Assembly: GCA_034409055.1 (NCBI GenBank)
Contig: DAOUMU010000278.1
Span: 1-17,088, forward strand
Length of the DNA stretch: 17,088 nt
Direction: 5' to 3'
Source of the DNA: DAOUMU01 sp034409055
GTDB taxonomy: Bacteria > Chloroflexota > Anaerolineae > 4572-78 > J111
Made by a program: the position numbers and the translations under genes. This document shows, piece after piece, positions 13,923-17,088 of this stretch (position 1 is its first letter; each line of letters starts with the position of its first letter). The notes beneath the pieces were generated by a model, which saw nothing but the letters and a program-made list of their open reading frames with translations, did no database searches and was not told the origin of the DNA.

Positions 13923-14393
13923 ATGGCTAGAAGAAATCGAGCTACCAGACGGTCAGTAACACCCGATTTGAGATATAATAGCGAGTTGGTTGCCCGATTT
14001 ATTAATAAATTAATGAGGAATGGCAAAAAAACTGTGGCTGCCTCTATCTTCTATGAAGCGGTTGATATCGCCGGTGAGCGTACTAAAAAGCCCGGTATAG
14101 AGATTTTTGAACAAGCCGTCAAGAATGCTACCCCCCTCATAGAGGTTCGTCCCCGGCGTGTCGGTGGAGCTACTTACCAGATTCCGCTAGAAGTACGTCC
14201 AGAGCGTCGCCAAAGTTTGGCTATTCGCTGGTTGGTTAATTCTGCTCAAGCTCGCTCGGGTAAATCAATGGCAGAAAAATTGGCTGCCGAGTTGATGGAT
14301 GCAGCTAATAATCAAGGAGCCACTGTTAAGAAGAGAGAAGATACTCACAAGATGGCTGAAGCTAACCGTGCCTTTGCCCATTATCGCTGGTAG
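13923..14393 (+). CDS. rpsG: 30S ribosomal protein S7
   Basis: A 156-residue S7, the primary binder that organises the head of 16S rRNA. The start MARRNRATRRSVTPDLRYNSELVARFINKLMRNGKK and the block NATPLIEVRPRRVGGATYQIPLEVRPERR are characteristic, as is the ending HKMAEANRAFAHYRW. The start at 13923 has GGAGG (13913-13917) 5 bp upstream. A start four codons earlier at 13911 would place the ribosome binding site inside the gene, so I reject it. It follows rpsL by 35 bp and is clearly cotranscribed. In E. coli S7 represses the str operon by binding the rpsL-rpsG junction; the junction here is too short to show a comparable structure. A strong hairpin lies 66 bp after the stop. Confidence 0.98.
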   Translation: MARRNRATRRSVTPDLRYNSELVARFINKLMRNGKKTVAASIFYEAVDIAGERTKKPGIEIFEQAVKNATPLIEVRPRRVGGATYQIPLEVRPERRQSLAIRWLVNSAQARSGKSMAEKLAAELMDAANNQGATVKKREDTHKMAEANRAFAHYRW

Positions 14394-14459
14394 TTTTTAA
14401 CTTCGTTGTAAACAGCAACCGTCTCGATTGCTGTGGGTACATAAAGTGATCGTGTGAGT

Positions 14460-14509
14460 AAAGTCCAAAACTCTTGCTCATCCATATCTAAAGAAGAGTT
14501 TTGGACTTT
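14460..14509 (+). terminator. 16-bp perfect hairpin between rpsG and fusA (probable terminator)
   Basis: AAAGTCCAAAACTCTT (14460-14475) is the exact reverse complement of 14494-14509, with an 18-nt loop. The arm ends in TTTT followed by GATGTGTTTT. It likely ends or reduces transcription after rpsG, partly separating fusA from the ribosomal protein genes; a processing site is the alternative. Confidence 0.65.
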
Positions 14510-14628
14510 TGATGTGTTTTGGGAATTATCGTATAGACATGTTTGGTGGCCAGGTAAGGTGTTAAGGTTGGTTTGACTCGATTTGAATTCGATTGTTGTG
14601 TGAATTCACGGGGCAGGGAGAGCAAGTT

Positions 14629-16707
14629 ATGGCACGCCAATATCCTTTAGAGCGTACTCGAAATATTGGTATCATCGCCCACATCGACGCCGGAAAAACC
14701 ACTGTTACCGAGCGTATTCTTTTCTATACTCAAAAGATTCATCGGATCGGTGAGGTGCACGATGGGGCGGCAACTATGGACTGGATGGAGCAGGAGCAAG
14801 AGCGGGGTATCACTATTACCGCTGCTGCCACTACCTGCTATTGGAATAACCATCAAATTAATATCATCGATACGCCTGGACACATCGATTTTACGGCTGA
14901 AGTTCAACGCTCTTTGCGGGTGCTGGACGGTGGGGTGGTGATATTTGATGCTGTCGCTGGCGTTGAACCACAATCTGAGACGGTCTGGCGTCAGGCCAAC
15001 CGTTTCGGTGTCCCCAGGATCTGTTTTGTAAACAAAATGGACCGGGTCGGTGCAGATTTTCGGCGCACAGTAAATATGATCGTTGATCGCTTGGCTGCCA
15101 ATCCGGTTCTTATCCAAATGCCTATTGGCTCGGAAGACCAATTCAAGGGCGTTATCGATTTGATTAAGATGGAAGCTATTTATTATCTGGACGACTTGGG
15201 GACCAAATCCGAAGCCTGTCCTATTCCTGGAGATTTGCTTGAGGAAGCTCAACAGTTGCGTGAAGCAATGGTTGAGAAGGTAGCAGAGTTTGATGACGCT
15301 CTGATCGAGAAGTTCCTGGAGGGTGAAGAGATCACCCCTGATGAGCTGACCCGTGCTCTGAGGGTGGCTACGATTGCCGGTGATATTGTACCCGTTCTGT
15401 GCGGTTCGGCCCTAAAAAATAAAGGCATACAGCGTCTACTGGACGCGGTGGTTAATTATTTACCATCTCCCAAGGATGTGCCTCCTAAAATCGGTTTTAG
15501 CCCGAAAAATGACCAGGAAGTTCCAGTTTTTGCCGACGAGAAAGATCCCTTTGTAGCACTCACCTTTAAAATTGTCACGGACCCATTCGTAGGGCGTTTA
15601 GCTTATTTACGGGTTTATTCTGGTACGCTCAATGCAGGAGCTAGCGTACAAAATACCACCAGGGGTAAAAAAGAGCGTATCGGGCGTTTGTTACAAATGC
15701 ATGCCAATCATCGGGAAGAGATGAAAACGGTGTATGCCGGTGATATTGTGGCGGCAGTAGGCTTAAAGAATACCTTCACTGGTGAAACAATCTGCGCTCC
15801 TAATCACTCGGTCGTTATGGAGGCTATTCAATTCCCCGAACCTGTTATTAGCCTGGCTATAGAACCTAAAACCAAGGCCGATGAAGACAAACTGGCTATT
15901 GCCCTCCAAAAATTGGCTGAAGAAGACCCCACTTTCCAGGTCAGGACCGATGAGAACACCGGACAGACCCAAATTTCTGGCATGGGTGAACTTCACTTGG
16001 AAGTATTGGTGGACCGCATGAAGCGCGAGTTTAAGGTGGAAGCTAACGTTGGTCGTCCGCAAGTGGCCTACCGTGAAACGATTATCCGCCCGGCCACAGC
16101 ACAGGGGCGTTTTGTACGCCAGAGTGGGGGGCGCGGCCAATACGGGGATGTCCAGTTGGAAATTGAACCTCTGGGTAAAGGTCAGGGATTTGTATTCGAA
16201 AACAAGGTGGTTGGTGGGGCTGTGCCTAAAGAATACATTCCGGCTGTTGAAGAGGGTGTGAAGGAAGCCCTGTCTACTGGCGTGGTGGCCGGTTATCCTG
16301 TAGTGGATGTGAAGGTGACTTTAGTTGACGGTTCCTATCACGAGGTCGACTCTTCTGAAATGGCCTTTAGAATTGCTGCCTCTATGGGTTTCAAAGAGGC
16401 GATGCAAAAGGGTAATCCAGTGTTATTAGAACCCATAATGAAGGTAGAAGTAACCACCCCGGAAGAGTTTACAGGCGAAGTTATGGGCAATCTCTCCTCC
16501 CGTCGGGGCAATATTGAGGGTATGAATCCCAGGGCTGGTGGGGTTACGGCCATCACTGCTTTGGTGCCTTTATCCGAGATGTTTGGTTATGCCACCGATT
16601 TGCGCTCGACCACACAGGGACGGGCTACTTTTACGATGGAATTTGACCACTACGCCCAGGTATCCCAAAGCATGCAGGAAAGAATTGCTTCGGGCGGATG
16701 GATGTAA
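14629..16707 (+). CDS. fusA: Translation elongation factor G
   Basis: A 692-residue EF-G, the GTPase that moves tRNAs and mRNA through the ribosome and helps recycle ribosomes. The GTPase motifs are intact: AHIDAGKTT (17-25), RGITI in the switch I region, DTPGH (81-85), NKMD (135-138) and GSALKN (about 258). Domains II-V follow, with ISGMGELHLEVLVDRMKREF, GGRGQYG and the C-terminal RGNIEGMNPRAGG. Length is that of ordinary class I EF-G. The start at 14629 has AGGGAG (14615-14620) 8 bp upstream and gives the standard N-terminus MARQYPLERTRNIGIIAHID; an upstream in-frame start at 14593 is not conserved. It lies 235 bp after rpsG with a strong hairpin between, and no convincing promoter of its own is visible, so readthrough is likely. 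tuf follows 272 bp downstream. Confidence 0.98.
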   Translation: MARQYPLERTRNIGIIAHIDAGKTTVTERILFYTQKIHRIGEVHDGAATMDWMEQEQERGITITAAATTCYWNNHQINIIDTPGHIDFTAEVQRSLRVLDGGVVIFDAVAGVEPQSETVWRQANRFGVPRICFVNKMDRVGADFRRTVNMIVDRLAANPVLIQMPIGSEDQFKGVIDLIKMEAIYYLDDLGTKSEACPIPGDLLEEAQQLREAMVEKVAEFDDALIEKFLEGEEITPDELTRALRVATIAGDIVPVLCGSALKNKGIQRLLDAVVNYLPSPKDVPPKIGFSPKNDQEVPVFADEKDPFVALTFKIVTDPFVGRLAYLRVYSGTLNAGASVQNTTRGKKERIGRLLQMHANHREEMKTVYAGDIVAAVGLKNTFTGETICAPNHSVVMEAIQFPEPVISLAIEPKTKADEDKLAIALQKLAEEDPTFQVRTDENTGQTQISGMGELHLEVLVDRMKREFKVEANVGRPQVAYRETIIRPATAQGRFVRQSGGRGQYGDVQLEIEPLGKGQGFVFENKVVGGAVPKEYIPAVEEGVKEALSTGVVAGYPVVDVKVTLVDGSYHEVDSSEMAFRIAASMGFKEAMQKGNPVLLEPIMKVEVTTPEEFTGEVMGNLSSRRGNIEGMNPRAGGVTAITALVPLSEMFGYATDLRSTTQGRATFTMEFDHYAQVSQSMQERIASGGWM

Positions 16708-16718
16708 TCACTCATTTT

Positions 16719-16739
16719 CTTGGCTGAAATCAGGCCAAG
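16719..16739 (+). terminator. Weak hairpin after fusA
   Basis: A 6-bp stem CTTGGC/GCCAAG with a 9-nt loop, followed by TTATTT, 11 bp after the fusA stop. It could weakly terminate fusA transcription before the tuf promoter. Confidence 0.35.
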
Positions 16740-16743
16740 TTAT

Positions 16744-16772
16744 TTGCTGGAATTATGACCTTTTTATATAAT
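16744..16772 (+). promoter_or_regulatory. Predicted promoter for tuf
   Basis: A perfect -10 box TATAAT (16767-16772), 17 bp after a weak -35 box TTGCTG (16744-16749), in an AT-rich stretch after fusA. It would give tuf a leader of about 200 nt that includes the second palindromic element. Confidence 0.5.
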
Positions 16773-16807
16773 TATAAGGTTTGTCTTAAACATTAAGAAG
16801 CTAGTAT

Positions 16808-16898
16808 CAGTGGATCCAATTTTTGTGGAGTGAGGCACGCTCACGTGCCAAATAACGCCGCACGTGGGCGTGCTGGCTCCTCAAATTTGGATCTACTG
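16808..16898. mobile_element. MITE-like palindromic element with 5-bp flanking direct repeat
   Basis: A 91-bp imperfect inverted repeat: the left end CAGTGGATCCAA matches the complement of the right end (CAGTAGATCCAA), and both arms continue with GAGG, CACGC and CACGTG blocks. AGTAT flanks it on each side (16803-16807 and 16899-16903), a likely target-site duplication. No coding capacity. It differs in sequence from the element before rpsL and lies in the predicted transcribed leader of tuf. Confidence 0.7.
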
Positions 16899-16979
16899 AG
16901 TATGGCGTGAGGAAAGACGCCAGGCTGCTTTGCAGTAAATCTCAAACGTATTGTAATCGGCAACACAAGGAGTCCAAGT

Positions 16980-17088
16980 ATGGCCAAAGAAACATTTGTC
17001 AGAGATAAACCACACGTCAACGTGGGCACGATTGGACACGTGGACCACGGCAAAACGACCTTGACTGCGGCGATGACCAAAGTCTTGC
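16980..17088 (+). CDS. tuf: Elongation factor Tu (N-terminal 36 residues, cut by window end)
   Basis: The first 36 codons read MAKETFVRDKPHVNVGTIGH followed by VDHGKTTLTAAMTKVL, the unmistakable EF-Tu N-terminus with the first GTP-binding motif GHVDHGKTT. EF-Tu delivers aminoacyl-tRNA to the ribosome. AAGGAG (16967-16972) lies 7 bp before the ATG. The gene runs off the window. Its place after fusA is the usual str-operon order, but the 272-bp gap, a -10 consensus box and a palindromic element suggest a partly separate transcription unit. Confidence 0.97.
   Translation, partial: MAKETFVRDKPHVNVGTIGHVDHGKTTLTAAMTKVL

Noticed and set aside
14593..14628. Upstream in-frame start for fusA
   Set aside because: The extra 12 residues are not part of the EF-G family, and the ribosome binding site fits the ATG at 14629.
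16841..17080. Minus-strand open frame over the tuf start
   Set aside because: It is antisense to tuf and the palindromic element.

Overview
The window looks like chromosomal DNA from a Chloroflexota bacterium, probably Anaerolineae-like. The grounds are a lipoprotein with a long Thr-Pro linker, a RpoB with a large insert near its C-terminus, an S12 with an N-terminal-region insert, heptanucleotide repeats and palindromic intergenic elements. This placement is inference, because no database search was possible. Base composition is moderate, and three genes (adoK, ahcY, rpsL) use TTG starts behind strong ribosome binding sites.

Layout. (1) Positions 1-1980, minus strand: the start of a secreted lipoprotein, cut by the window edge, preceded by a GT-C membrane glycosyltransferase (MptA/B-like mannosyltransferase type). 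Three blocks of 7-bp tandem repeats lie inside the glycosyltransferase reading frame. (2) 1981-2307: a divergent promoter region with a perfect 15-bp inverted repeat. (3) 2308-3564: a soluble Ser/Thr protein kinase fused to a C-terminal FHA domain. (4) 3565-8700: an S-adenosylmethionine cycle cluster, mtnA-adoK-ahcY-metK. It has a consensus promoter, a leader ending in an intrinsic terminator just before mtnA (candidate attenuator or riboswitch), and a terminator after metK. (5) 8767-13055: a strong promoter, a long untranslated leader, and rpoB. (6) 13107-17088: the str cluster rpsL-rpsG-fusA-tuf (tuf cut by the window end), with its own promoters and two MITE-like palindromic elements.

How the genes fit together. 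MetK makes SAM, methyltransferases turn it into SAH, AhcY splits SAH into homocysteine and adenosine, and AdoK phosphorylates adenosine to AMP. MtnA recycles the methylthioribose-1-phosphate derived from methylthioadenosine. The downstream half is core transcription and translation machinery. The usual ancestral order rpoB-rpoC-rpsL-rpsG-fusA-tuf is kept except that rpoC is absent from its expected place.

I found no CRISPR array, tRNA, rRNA, prophage or defence cassette. The points most worth a second look are the heptad repeats inside a membrane protein gene, the unclassified leader and terminator before mtnA, the two palindromic elements with apparent target-site duplications inside translation-gene leaders, the missing rpoC, and a substitution at a rifampicin-contact position of RpoB.
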